Made by a program: the position numbers and the translations under genes. The notes beneath the pieces were generated by a model. That model searched no databases, had not been told where the DNA came from, and worked only from the letters and a program-made list of their open reading frames with translations. Shown here in pieces: positions 11,129 to 20,707 of a stretch of 64,000 nucleotides of DNA. Position 1 is the first letter of the stretch. Each line of letters starts with the position of its first letter. Source of the stretch: Pseudoneurospora amorphoporcata (taxonomy: Eukaryota; Ascomycota; Sordariomycetes; Sordariales; Sordariaceae); contig MU859130.1 of NCBI GenBank assembly GCA_033297205.1, forward strand, positions 62,001-126,000. Reading direction: 5' to 3'.

Positions 11129-13156
11129 TCAGTTCTCATCATCATTATTCCCGCTCCTCCCCGCTCTCCTCTTGCCCTTGCCACCCTTCAACCCCATACC
11201 ACCCTTAAAGTGCTTCTTACCACCCATCTCCATCTGCACCTCCTTGACATCCACGCCCTGCTCCGCAGCAATGATCGCCCTCAACTTGCGACCGCTCATA
11301 TGCTTCACGATACTCTGGGCCTGACCCTGCTGCGTATACTTCTGGTGGAAAGCCTTCTGGATATGGCCGCCGTTGCCGCCGGACTTGAAGAAGGCCTTGT
11401 CGAGCTTCTTGGACTTTTGGCCCTGCGGGAGCGCCAACGCCGTCATCTCGGACGTGAGGGTGGCGGTGTCGTCGAGGTCGGCATCACCGAGCGCCGACAT
11501 CATCGCTACGCGACGGTTCTCGGGCAGATGGGCAATGTCGTAGAGCTCGGCGTTGAACTCGGGACCGTCAACGCCGCAGGCCGGGGGAGGCTCACAGTAG
11601 AGGAGCTTGCCGTTAACGTAGTCCTTCAGGATGTAACGGACCGCACGAGACTGATCGGGCTGACCGAGACCCTGGGTCATGTAACCACGGTGACGGGCAT
11701 AGGCATCGAGAAGCTCGTCGGCGGTGGGAATGCCGGTACCGCCTTCCTCGAGCGGCCTGGTCTTGATCTTGATACCGTAGATGGCCTCGAGGAAGGGTTG
11801 AGGAATGCGGCGGGCGACGAGGGCGGCGGGGGCGGTGTACTCGCGCATCTGATCAATGGGGAGGACACCGTTGCAGACGAGCTCGGCCTTGGTGTTGGCG
11901 AAGTTGGGGAAGACGAGACCGGGACAATCGCAAAGGAGGACGTTGTCGCTGAGGTGGATGGTCTGGAAATGCTTTGTCTTGCCGGGAGTGGAGGAGACGG
12001 ACACCTTCTTGGCGCCGATAAGAGCGTTGATGGTGGAGGATTTACCGACGTTGGGGTAACCGACGAGACCGACCTGGAGCTTGCGATCTGTGAAGAGAGA
12101 CTGTTAGTGTTTGGTTCGCTGTGGTTTCGTTTGGAAGATACGCTTACCCTTATCCTTTGGTTGATATTGCAGGAGGATGTCCTCCAACTCATCAACTCGC
12201 AGGATGTGCGTGTCTGGGTCGTTTTCCTCGGTAATCTCGTCCTCCTTAGCCTCTTCCTTCTCCTCGGATACCTTCTCCTCGACCTTGAGGGTCTCCTCCT
12301 TCTTGGAAGGGCCCTCACCAGCATCACTTTCATCGTCAGAATCCTCCTCCTCATCACTGTCAGCATACTCGCCCGCCTCAATCATCTCCTTGGCCAATTG
12401 AGCCGAGAAGAACCTGTAGTCAATACCCTCGCCCTTCAGGTAGTTCGCCCACATTTTCCTCTGCTTATAGGTCATCAAATCGGCCTTGTTGATAAGGAGC
12501 AGGTTTTGCTTCTGGGAGTCGATGTCTTTCACGTAGACCTCCAAGTCTTCGGAACGGAACATAAGAGGATTTCTGGCATCGACAATCTGGACAATGACGT
12601 CTGAACGCTCGATGACTCTCCATAGTTGCCTCCACACCTCCAAGTTTCTCTCGAAGGGTGTCATCAACAGATCCTGGGTCTCCTGAAGTTCCGCCAACCC
12701 TCTACGCCACTCAAGGAAGCTTTCACGCTCCCTCTGGTCGAGCTCTTCGCGAGTAGTTGTGGAATCCCATTGCGGCCTCCTGGGTACCGTAAGACGGCTC
12801 TTGTTCTCCTTCTGCTTTCCCAACACGACCTGCTCCTCCTTAGCGGAGAGGAGGTAAGGGTTGCGCTGATCGGTATGAATAATCTTGACGTTGTTCATCT
12901 TCTCGGCGGTGAAGTCGGTTCCGGCCAACTCGGCAGTGGCCAGGAACTCGTCGAGAGCGCCCTGCTCGGTGATGGAGCGCATCTTGACCCAGGCAGCATC
13001 CTGCTTGTCGTTGGTGATGTATTCCTTGCCGGTCGCATGGTCGATACGAGTAACTGCTGAGACGCGCTTGCGGTCGGTTCCCTTTCCCTTGCCGAACCTA
13101 TCGTTCATCAACGTGTTGCCGAGTCCGACCGACTTTTTCGACTTTGCGAGAACCAT
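11129..13156 (-). CDS. lsg1: Large subunit GTPase 1 (60S ribosome export-factor release)
   Basis: Cytoplasmic circularly permuted GTPase that acts late in 60S subunit maturation, releasing the export adaptor Nmd3. Exons on the minus strand are 13156-12148 and 12087-11129 (intron 12088-12147), giving 655 residues against about 640 in yeast. The permuted order of GTPase motifs is visible: G4 NKAD at 223-226, then an acidic insert (SDEEEDSDDESD), G1 GYPNVGKSS at 345-353, a conserved SVSSTPGKTKHFQT segment, and G3 DCPGL at 389-393. The start is placed at MVLAKSKK because the family begins with this basic stretch followed by GLGNTLMNDR; the frame is open further upstream but without family similarity. 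A basic Gly/Lys-rich tail ends the protein. It is divergent from ltv1 across 687 bp. Confidence 0.95.
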
Positions 13157-13843
13157 ATTGGCGGTTGTCTTGCTGGTGGTAGTTCGTGTGGGTTTCGTGT
13201 GATGTAAATCCTCCTTCGACGACAGAGGATATGGGAGAAAAGGTGTCAGTGTTTTCCAACGACGACACTCTGCGACTGATTCTTGTTGATTTGCCGCAAC
13301 CAAGAGAAGAGACAAAACTGGGGATGTAAAGGGAAAACAGGCAAGAAATTGGCGGGGTGTTTTCCAGCAATTCAACTGCTAAAAAGTGACCCTGGGACTT
13401 CCTGCTGATAAATCTGCGACAACCTCGATGGTTCCCCAGCGGACTGGAGATGGAGGGGCAAGAGGAAATTCTTACAATGCGGTAACGATACTGCGCTACG
13501 ATAGGGCAGGGGCACTCTGACCCGCTGATCGCTACCCTGCACTAACAGGTGCCCGCTTGGGCCGATAAGATAGAGGTAACCTTGATTGGCCCCACCAAAA
13601 TTTTACCATTCATCGGTCAAGTCATCCGCTGTGGGCGTCGTCTTCCACTGCGGTCTTCCTGGAGGTGCCTTCTGCTTTTGCAATTCAGCGCACTCGCCAA
13701 TTCCTGTTGTCTTTCCACTTCCCTTCTTTGGATTTTATCTAGGATCACTTGAACCATTCAAACTTGGAGATCCGACATTTCAGGATCATCCCCCCATTTC
13801 ATCCTTCCCGTATCCAGAGTCGATCCCCCATACCACGGTCAAG
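13157..13843. promoter_or_regulatory. Shared promoter region of lsg1 and ltv1
   Basis: This 687-bp intergenic stretch separates two head-to-head ribosome-assembly genes. It contains AAAATTTT at 13597-13604, the core of the RRPE element known from promoters of ribosome-biogenesis genes in yeasts. No good PAC box (GATGAG core) was found beside it. Bidirectional control is an inference from the arrangement. Confidence 0.5.
13597..13604 (+). promoter_or_regulatory. RRPE-like motif AAAATTTT
   Basis: An exact 8-bp palindromic match lying 240 bp before the ltv1 start and about 440 bp before the lsg1 start. The same octamer is found 160 bp before fcf1. About one chance occurrence per 64 kb would be expected, so a single site is weak evidence. 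Confidence 0.4.
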
Positions 13844-15171
13844 ATGGGCAGAGGAAAGTGGATGTGAGTAGCCTACGGGAAGCAACATCGCTCACGTGTA
13901 TCTACCAGGTCATTGTGCTGATTCCCTCCCTCCCCTTGTTCAGTGACAAGAAGACGGCGACGCACTTCACGCTTGTGCACCGTCCGCAAAATGATCCCCT
14001 TATCCACGACGAGTCGGCACCGTCCATGGTGTTGAACCCAACACAGCGCCCCAATGCCCACAAGTCGGCGGGCCTCAGTGCCCTCGCCTCCGAGCTCGGT
14101 TCGGATGCCATGAGCATCCGTGACAACGAGGGTGAGGCCGCCAACTACGGCGTCTACTTCGACGATACCGAATATGATTACATGCAGCATTTGCGCGACC
14201 TGGGTACGGGGGCCGGAGAGGCCGTCTTCGTCGAGGCCAAGCCGGTAGCAAACCAGAACAAGGGCAAGGGCAAGGCCACCCTCGAGGACGCCCTAAAGCA
14301 ACTCAATCTCGAGAACAGCGCCCAGGATCTGCTCGACGAGGAGATCCTCCCCAACAAGAACCTCCAGAGACTCACCTACCAAGCACAACAAGATGTACCC
14401 GACGCCATTGCCGGTTTCCAGCCAGACATGGACCCTCGCCTACGTGAGGTATTGGAGGCCTTGGAGGACGAGGCCTACGTAGACAACGAGGAGGACGATA
14501 TTTTCCAGGAATTGTCCAAGGACGCAAAGGAGGTCAACGAGCATGAGTTCGAGGAGGCTTACGATGAGTTCGAGGATGATGGCTGGGAGTCGGACCACAC
14601 AGTGAAGGCCAGCAAGGAGTACAGGCGCGGCGGTGATGACGAAGTACCGGACCTTGTCGACACAAGTGCTCAAGGAGAGGGGTCAGGGCCATCGGATGAT
14701 TGGTATGATGCTTTCAAGCAGTACCAGCAGGACAAGAAGGCGGAGAAGAAGAACAAGGGCCCGGCAGCGCCATCAGAGATGCAGTCCTCGATATGGACAA
14801 CGACAACGATGGGTGGACGCAAGAAAAAGAGAGCCGGTGCCATGACCAACCCGTCCCAGTACTCGATGTCCTCTTCGGCGCTTGTACGGACGGACGCCTT
14901 GAGCATTATCGATGGGCGGTTCGAGAAGCTGGAGGAGGAGTACAACGCTGACATGGACGACTTGGGTTCCGTCTCGGGTGTCTCTGCTGTTTCGACTGTT
15001 CAGGGCAACGTGAGGGCCGATTTCGACGGCATGTTGGATGAGTTCTTGGAGAACCACACGGCGGCCGGAAAGAAGAGGGTGAAGAAGGGCAAGTACCAGA
15101 GTGGTCTTGAGCAGCTGGAGGAGATCAGGAGGGGGTTAGGACCTGCCAGACTCCGTCCTTCATTTATCTAA
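13844..15171 (+). CDS. ltv1: Low-temperature viability protein Ltv1 (40S assembly and export)
   Basis: Ltv1 is a 40S ribosome assembly factor bound near the beak and needed for pre-40S export and maturation. A 20-bp first exon (13844-13863) encodes MGRGKW plus two bases. Intron 13864-13943 follows, and exon 2 is 13944-15171, giving 415 residues (yeast 463). The joined N-terminus IDKKTATHFTLVHRPQNDPL carries the VHRPQ-DP motif typical of Ltv1. The middle is strongly acidic (EDEAYVDNEEDDIF, EAYDEFEDDGWESD) and the C-terminus is basic. ATG codons within exon 2 would lose the conserved N-terminal motif, so the split start is preferred. Confidence 0.93.
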
Positions 15172-16167
15172 AAGGGAAGTGTGTCTGGGGCGTTTAGGAG
15201 TACGGAAAACATATAAACGGGTGCATTGCGAGTTGATAACTGAATTTTTGAATGAACAAGAAGCAAAGTGCCCCTGTGATCTGTGATATCTATGACCAAC
15301 CAGCCAAGCCCAGATACTGTCAGGTGCTTTGACGTGCCAGCAAGTGAGGCCGGAAGCGTCTCCGAGGCTAGGTACACTGGGACGAAACAGGCTTAGCGCC
15401 TTCCTTCAAGTGCGTGCCCATTCGATGGTGGGAAAAGCGGGTCTGAGCTGGCGAAAAAAAGTTCGAGACAACACTCTGCTCTGGCACTGCCAACAGCCCT
15501 GTCAGCCTGGGTCTTGGCAAAAGATTGCCAGTCACTGACAGGCAGAAAAAGGCAGAGAGCAACAGGCGATCGTGTCGCCTCTCACTCGCGTTGGTCGCCC
15601 TCCTTCCGACGAGACGTGCCAGTGCAGTGTCGCCAGTGCTCTCCGACGCCGTTCGCCTTCTCATTCTGGAGACAGGCTTTCCACTTTTTGCCATCACACC
15701 AGGCTCCCTCGCCTTCATTCACCATCCACTGCAACAACAATACGAGCTCATTCACCTTGATATCCATTGAAAATCACCACATTTCATTTGCAAACAGAGT
15801 CCCTGCCGCCCACGCAAAGAAGGGAAAGCACTGCAGTAGCTGAGAGGACCATTTTATCTGACATCAATTTTAAAAAGGAACCGTGCAACCCCTGACAGGC
15901 AGTCCCAGCCTTTCCCGTCGATCCACGCCCTCCCTTCCCAGCTGTTCTCCATTGAACTTTTTTTCGTCCCACGTCCACCACTCGTCCACTTTCCAAACAA
16001 CCTGGTGGTTCCGCTTCCTTCTAACATTTCCCCGTTTGCCTTTTACGCCTCGACCACTTTTGCACCTTCCAACAACTTCCTTTGGATCGCATTACCAATT
16101 ACCCAGGATTTCCCAAAATCCACAACTCCCCCAATCCTCCTAACACATCTCAAATCAATCCTCGACA
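15172..16167. other. Intergenic, pyrimidine-rich leader of the RRM gene
   Basis: The last 400 bp or so are C/T-rich, as expected for the promoter and 5' leader of the following RNA-binding protein gene. No further gene was recognised. Confidence 0.5.
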
Positions 16168-17580
16168 ATGGCGACCACTGCTATGGACTACGAGAACGCC
16201 AACGGCGATCGCTTCGATGGTATGTCCCCGTCCCTACTGCGTCATCGCCTTCCTTACCCTGTCCTGCCCTTTGCGCCAGCACCAGACGCGCTGCGGATGA
16301 GTGTCGCCTGTGGTGTTCTCTGCACGACTTTGGCCTCAGCCTGTCATCAGCCTGTCCTCCTCACCTACCTACATCATCACGCCTGTCGCACATCGCAACA
16401 TACCCCGTCTCTGTCTATCTACAGCTTGCCTACCTCAACTCCGCATCAGCAACTGACCGATCTATCTAGAGGACGCCCCTCGCTACGACCGCGACCGTAG
16501 TGCGTCGCCGCGTCGCGATGACGGCCACGATTCTTCGCGTCGTCGCTCCATGTCTCCCAACGGCAACGACCGGTAAGCACCGCCGCGAGCTCGCCTGATC
16601 CGGCCCAAATACAAAAACAATAATATCTGACATCAACACCAGTGCTCCTGCCAAGGATGAGGGTCAGTCCAAGGGAGGTGAGGAGGATGGTGCTCGTAAC
16701 CCTGGTTCCAACCTCTTCGTCACCGGTATCCACCCCAGACTGGAGGAGGCTGAGGTTACCCGTCTCTTCGAGAAGTACGGCGAGGTTGAGAAGTGCCAGA
16801 TCATGAAGGACCCTCACACCGGCGAGTCCCGTGGTTTCGGTTTCGTCAAGATGGTGACTCCTGAGCAGGCCCAGGCTGCCAAGGAGGGCCTGCAGGGTGA
16901 GGTTATTGAGGGCAGAACCCTCAGCATCGAGATGGCTCGCCGTGCTCGTCCCCGCACTCCCACGCCCGGCAAGTACTTCGGCCCTCCCAAGAGAGGTGAG
17001 TTGTCCCGCGTTTCCCACCTCAAAAGTCTCGAACTGATTCACTGAAAACATAGGCGAAGGCCGCTTTGATGAACGCGGCGGTCGCGGCGGCGGCCGTTTC
17101 GGTGGCGGATACGGCGGTGGTCGTGAAGACTCCTACCGCGGCTACCGTGGCGGTGGTTACCGTGATGACCGTGGCTACGACCAACGTGGCTACGACAGAG
17201 GTTATGACCGCAGCGGCGGTTATAGCGGCGGTGGTGACCGTGGCTATGATCGCAGCAGTTACCGTGAGGATCGTGGCTACGACCGCACCTACCGTGAGGA
17301 CCGCGGCTACGATCGTCGTGAGCGTGGTGGCGCTGATGAGGCCTACGGCCGCGGTGGCGACCGTTACCGTGATGACCGTGGCGGCGAGCGCTATGGTGGC
17401 AGCGGCCGCGGTGGTCCTGAGGAGCGTCGTGCTCCTGGCTACGACCGTGATCGTGGCTACGACCGTCCCAGCGACCGTGATGCCCGTCCTCCTCGTGACG
17501 CTGCCCCCGGCACCAGCAGCTACGGCGAGCCGGCTCCTCGTGAGGCCCGCGAGCCCTACGGTACATATTCGAACATCTGA
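16168..17580 (+). CDS. Tra2-like RRM protein with Arg/Gly/Tyr-rich tail
   Basis: Probable SR-like splicing regulator of the transformer-2 group. Exons: 16168-16219, 16470-16572, 16643-16995, 17054-17580; 344 residues. A short RS-like N-terminus (RDRSASPRRDDGHDSSRRRS) precedes one RRM, with RNP2 as LFVTGI and RNP1 as RGFGFVKM. The RRM is followed by an Arg/Pro linker (RRARPRTPTPGKY) like the one after the Tra2 RRM. The C-terminal half is built from RGYDR, YREDRGYDR and GGY units, a low-complexity composition expected to promote RNA-dependent condensation. The first intron (250 bp) is long for this window. The 3' end is ambiguous: reading through gives ...GTYSNI ending at 17580, whereas splicing 17561-17616 (branch CTGAC, acceptor CAG) gives ...GTR ending at 17627. 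A fungal hnRNP is the main alternative. Confidence 0.88.
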
Positions 17581-17627
17581 ACCCCGTTTGTGGTGAATGC
17601 CTGCTGACTTGAACAGGTACCCGCTAG

Positions 17628-19594
17628 GACCACGGTATCTAGGTTCCACACCCTGATTAACACCAGGAGTCGCTCTCCTTCCAGCTTCATCGGCAGCACA
17701 GTTTTCCTTTAGCTTGTTTCTTTCTTTTCGCTCTTGGCATGGAAACAAAATCGGATATCCTAAAATTCGTCGGCTGGAGTTACGGCAGATATTTGGAGGG
17801 TAATTGGCCCTGTCCCGGCGGTTCGCCTTGCACCAGAACGGCTACCTAGGTGAGCCATTTGGAGGTTGCGACACTCGACATCACATGGTATGGGCAACAT
17901 GGTCGGTCAGCCGTTGGTCGACATTGTCTAGGCCGTCACCCCCTCTTCACCTCTTTCCACCTACTTGGATCAGAACAACGGAGGGGATGAAAGCCGCGCT
18001 TGTACGATTATTTTTCTTTCGCCTTCTTACGGCCAGCGGCAATATCGTGACGACTTAGCGCATCCTATCTCGACGGGTTTCTTTTACGTAGTCGGCAAGC
18101 ATGATACCAGCGCATCAACCTTCTTCAACATCTTAATCGTGACGCCAATGCCTGAGACATCAGTGGCAAACATTCTTAACTCAAGGTGCAACCCCACCGG
18201 AGCAATTCAAAATTCGGCATGTAATCGTCCTCAGCCTCGCCGAGCTCCTCCCTTCGCCTTGAACGTCTGCACTCGCCATTGTTACAGCATGCGACTTGAC
18301 ACCGTGTTTGATCCGCTCGCGATAATCACCACCATGGATGGCCCTTTGACATCAAAGCACCACGGCATGGCAACCTGTTGGTGAAGACGATTTTCCGCCT
18401 TTGAAGGAGGCGCCAATCCTTCGAGGACAAGGCTTTTCGTCCGATGTGTTAGTCAATACCAAACACTCGCCCAAACGCTTTCAAGGTACGTTTCCTGTCG
18501 CCATGCGACGCTTCTGCGTCTTTAGCACAACACAAGTGTCCTCCGTATCCCCATCAGTTTGTTGCGTTTACTTTACTTTACTGGGCACTGCTGGAGCTTT
18601 GATGATTACAGGAAAAGGTCGATGGCAAGGCATGCATCTTAGGAATCATCAACCTGCTTGTTTGAAGACGGAAATATCGGTTACTTGCAACAGACACATA
18701 CGCAACAGCACAGGGCCATCACAAAATCTTTTGTTCAGGACCGAAGGGCCATAGGAAACCAGCGTAAGCGTTTGGTGTCTCCCAAGCCCAGGAACTCGGC
18801 TTCAGCGAAGATGCAACTTGCGCATCAAAGCAACCTTTCGCTCGGCTAGGGTTGGCAAATGTTGACTACACTCTCTTTCACTCTGCAGTCGCTCGCTCTT
18901 TCTCCTCCAAGTTTACTTGGGTTAACGCTCTCTTGTCTCTTTGTCATTCTTCAGGATACCAGACTGGTATCTTTCAGTCTCTTTATCCGCATCGTACGCC
19001 TTCTGCTATACTTCATACAACGCGTTGGCTAGACCCGGTAACCAAGCGGATTCTTCAACGCCGGTGGTCGCAGTCCATAATTTGGTTTCGGTCAAAAGAT
19101 CTTTGACTCTGGTCGTGGACAATCGAGTAGAAAATTCACAATAGAAGATTTTCGCTTATGTTAATTGCCTGCCGCAAAGCACATCCGAGTCTGCCTTTGA
19201 TATGTGACGCCCCTTTCAAGAACCTATCTCGGACAAAGGGGTAACGCCAACAAGAGCATCAGAAAGCTCGGTCAAGCCTTTCTTTACAGCCCGTGTGTGA
19301 ACAAAGACGTGAAGTTCGTGCCGGATGCATCGTAAGATCCCAAAGCTCTGTGCCTGCGAGCTTGTGAGGGGCTACAATTAAAATGCAAGTGCGTACCCAG
19401 GTTTCATCTGATCTTGGTCTTCGGTGATGTGTTGCCACTTTTTCTCCAACAAGACCAATCGTCAACAAAGTTGTGTGTTTTCATCCCTTCTTCTCGCACG
19501 GGGCCGAGAATCATCATCCCTTGCACACCGCAACCTACTCATCACAATTCACAACCCCATTACCACCCAATCATCCCCTCAAACCTCCCTTAAA
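17628..19594. other. 2-kb region without a recognised gene
   Basis: Several frames of 60-140 codons exist on the plus strand, but none has a motif or a sensible intron structure. The final part is probably the promoter and leader of the next gene, as CA/CT-rich sequence directly precedes its ATG. Confidence 0.5.
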
Positions 19595-20707
19595 ATGCCC
19601 CGCCTAACCAGGAATTCCGCCAAAAACGGCCCCGGGCCATTCGACTTCCTCGGCATCGCCATGGCAAATGGAAACGTCAAGTACGACATTCCCGAGCAGT
19701 ACCAACACCTGTTGCCCCAAAACGACAAGGAGACAGCCTTGGCCACTCCAGAACCTCTTTCGTTTCACTCAAGCTCAAAGGGCACCTACATAGCAAAAGG
19801 CAAGAAAGTCGCTGCCATTGCCGAGAGGGCTAATAAGATCGCTGTGGCGGCGGCGGGTCATGCTGCCAGTGCTAGGGCTACGCAAGCTATTACTGCTAGG
19901 CAGGGGAAGGGCGGCGAGGTGGATATTGATATTGTGCTGCCTGTGGGCGGTGGGGGTGTTGGTGTGAAATTTGGTAGGAGCACGGGGAAGGTGATCGAGC
20001 TTGAGGAGGCTGGGCAGCCTGGTAAGAAGGGTGCTACTAAGAAGGAGGCGGAGAACAAGAAGAGGAAGTTGGATGTTATTGAGGAGGCGCAAGACGATGA
20101 GCAGGAAGATCAGGATATGGAAGAAAGTGACGAAGAGAAGGGAGAGGAGGATGATGAGGAGTATACTCCCAATGGCAAGCCTCCGGCGAAGAAGAAGCAG
20201 AAGACGGCATCTGCTGCTGCTGCTGCGAAAGCTGCGAAAGCTGCGAAAGCTGCGAAAGCGAAGGTGGCGGCTGCAAAGAAAAAGGAGGCCAAGGAGAAGA
20301 AAGAGAAGGTGGTTAAAGCTGCTGCTGCGAGGAAGAGAAGTGAAAAGAACAAGGCTGTTGTGGACGAGGAGGTGAAGGAGCACGAGAAAGAGAAGCAAGA
20401 CAAGATAAAGCAGGAGGCCGAGAAGCATGAGAAGGAGAAGGTGAAGGAGGAGAAGGTGAAGGAGGAGAAGGTGAAGGAGGAAATGGAGAAGCACGAGAAC
20501 GAGGCTAATCAGATTGTCGAGGTTGAGGTGGCTGTTGTGGCTGAGGTGAAGGGTGATGAAGGTAAAAAGGATAAGGAGGATGAGGAGCCTGTGGAGGACG
20601 AGGGCGAGGATGAGGGGAAGGGAGAAGATTCGGGTGAAGATAAAGGGGAGGAGGAGAATGATTATGAGCAGCAGGATCGCAATCCTGATGCTGAGCCTGA
20701 GAAGTGA
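19595..20707 (+). CDS. Lys/Glu/Ala-rich low-complexity protein, function unknown
   Basis: Single-exon frame of 370 residues. The start MPRLTRNSAKN is chosen over an in-frame upstream ATG (19424) because the intervening codons look like leader sequence and the context TTAAAATGCC is good. The first 130 residues are moderately complex, with a Gly-rich segment (LPVGGGGVGVKFGRS) and Ala-rich helices. The rest is charged: a bipartite basic stretch (PAKKKQKT) that could act as a nuclear signal, AKAAKAAKAAKAK made from a 9-bp tandem repeat (about 20225-20255), KVKEE units from a 15-bp repeat (20441-20485), and an acidic tail ending EPEK. I do not recognise a family. A nuclear or chromatin-associated role is only suggested by composition. 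Confidence 0.65.
   Translation: MPRLTRNSAKNGPGPFDFLGIAMANGNVKYDIPEQYQHLLPQNDKETALATPEPLSFHSSSKGTYIAKGKKVAAIAERANKIAVAAAGHAASARATQAITARQGKGGEVDIDIVLPVGGGGVGVKFGRSTGKVIELEEAGQPGKKGATKKEAENKKRKLDVIEEAQDDEQEDQDMEESDEEKGEEDDEEYTPNGKPPAKKKQKTASAAAAAKAAKAAKAAKAKVAAAKKKEAKEKKEKVVKAAAARKRSEKNKAVVDEEVKEHEKEKQDKIKQEAEKHEKEKVKEEKVKEEKVKEEMEKHENEANQIVEVEVAVVAEVKGDEGKKDKEDEEPVEDEGEDEGKGEDSGEDKGEEENDYEQQDRNPDAEPEK
20441..20485 (+). repeat. 15-bp tandem coding repeat (x3)
   Basis: Three copies of GTGAAGGAGGAGAAG, the last changed near its end, encode repeated KVKEE. The unit is a multiple of three, so copy-number change would keep the frame. Confidence 0.75.

Noticed and set aside
11081..12604. 507-codon plus-strand frame
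   Set aside because: It lies antisense over lsg1, whose conserved GTPase motifs and intron are clear on the other strand. Its Leu/Val/Gly-rich composition is a mirror of the coding strand.
13549..13867. Short plus-strand frames before ltv1
   Set aside because: They cover the lsg1/ltv1 promoter and leader and have no motif. One only overlaps the true ltv1 start in another frame.
17020..17748. 242-codon minus-strand Thr/Ala/Val-rich frame
   Set aside because: It is the complement of the RGYDR-type repeats of the Tra2-like gene.
19775..20494. 239-codon Leu-rich minus-strand frame
   Set aside because: It is a shadow of the Lys/Glu-rich coding sequence on the plus strand.
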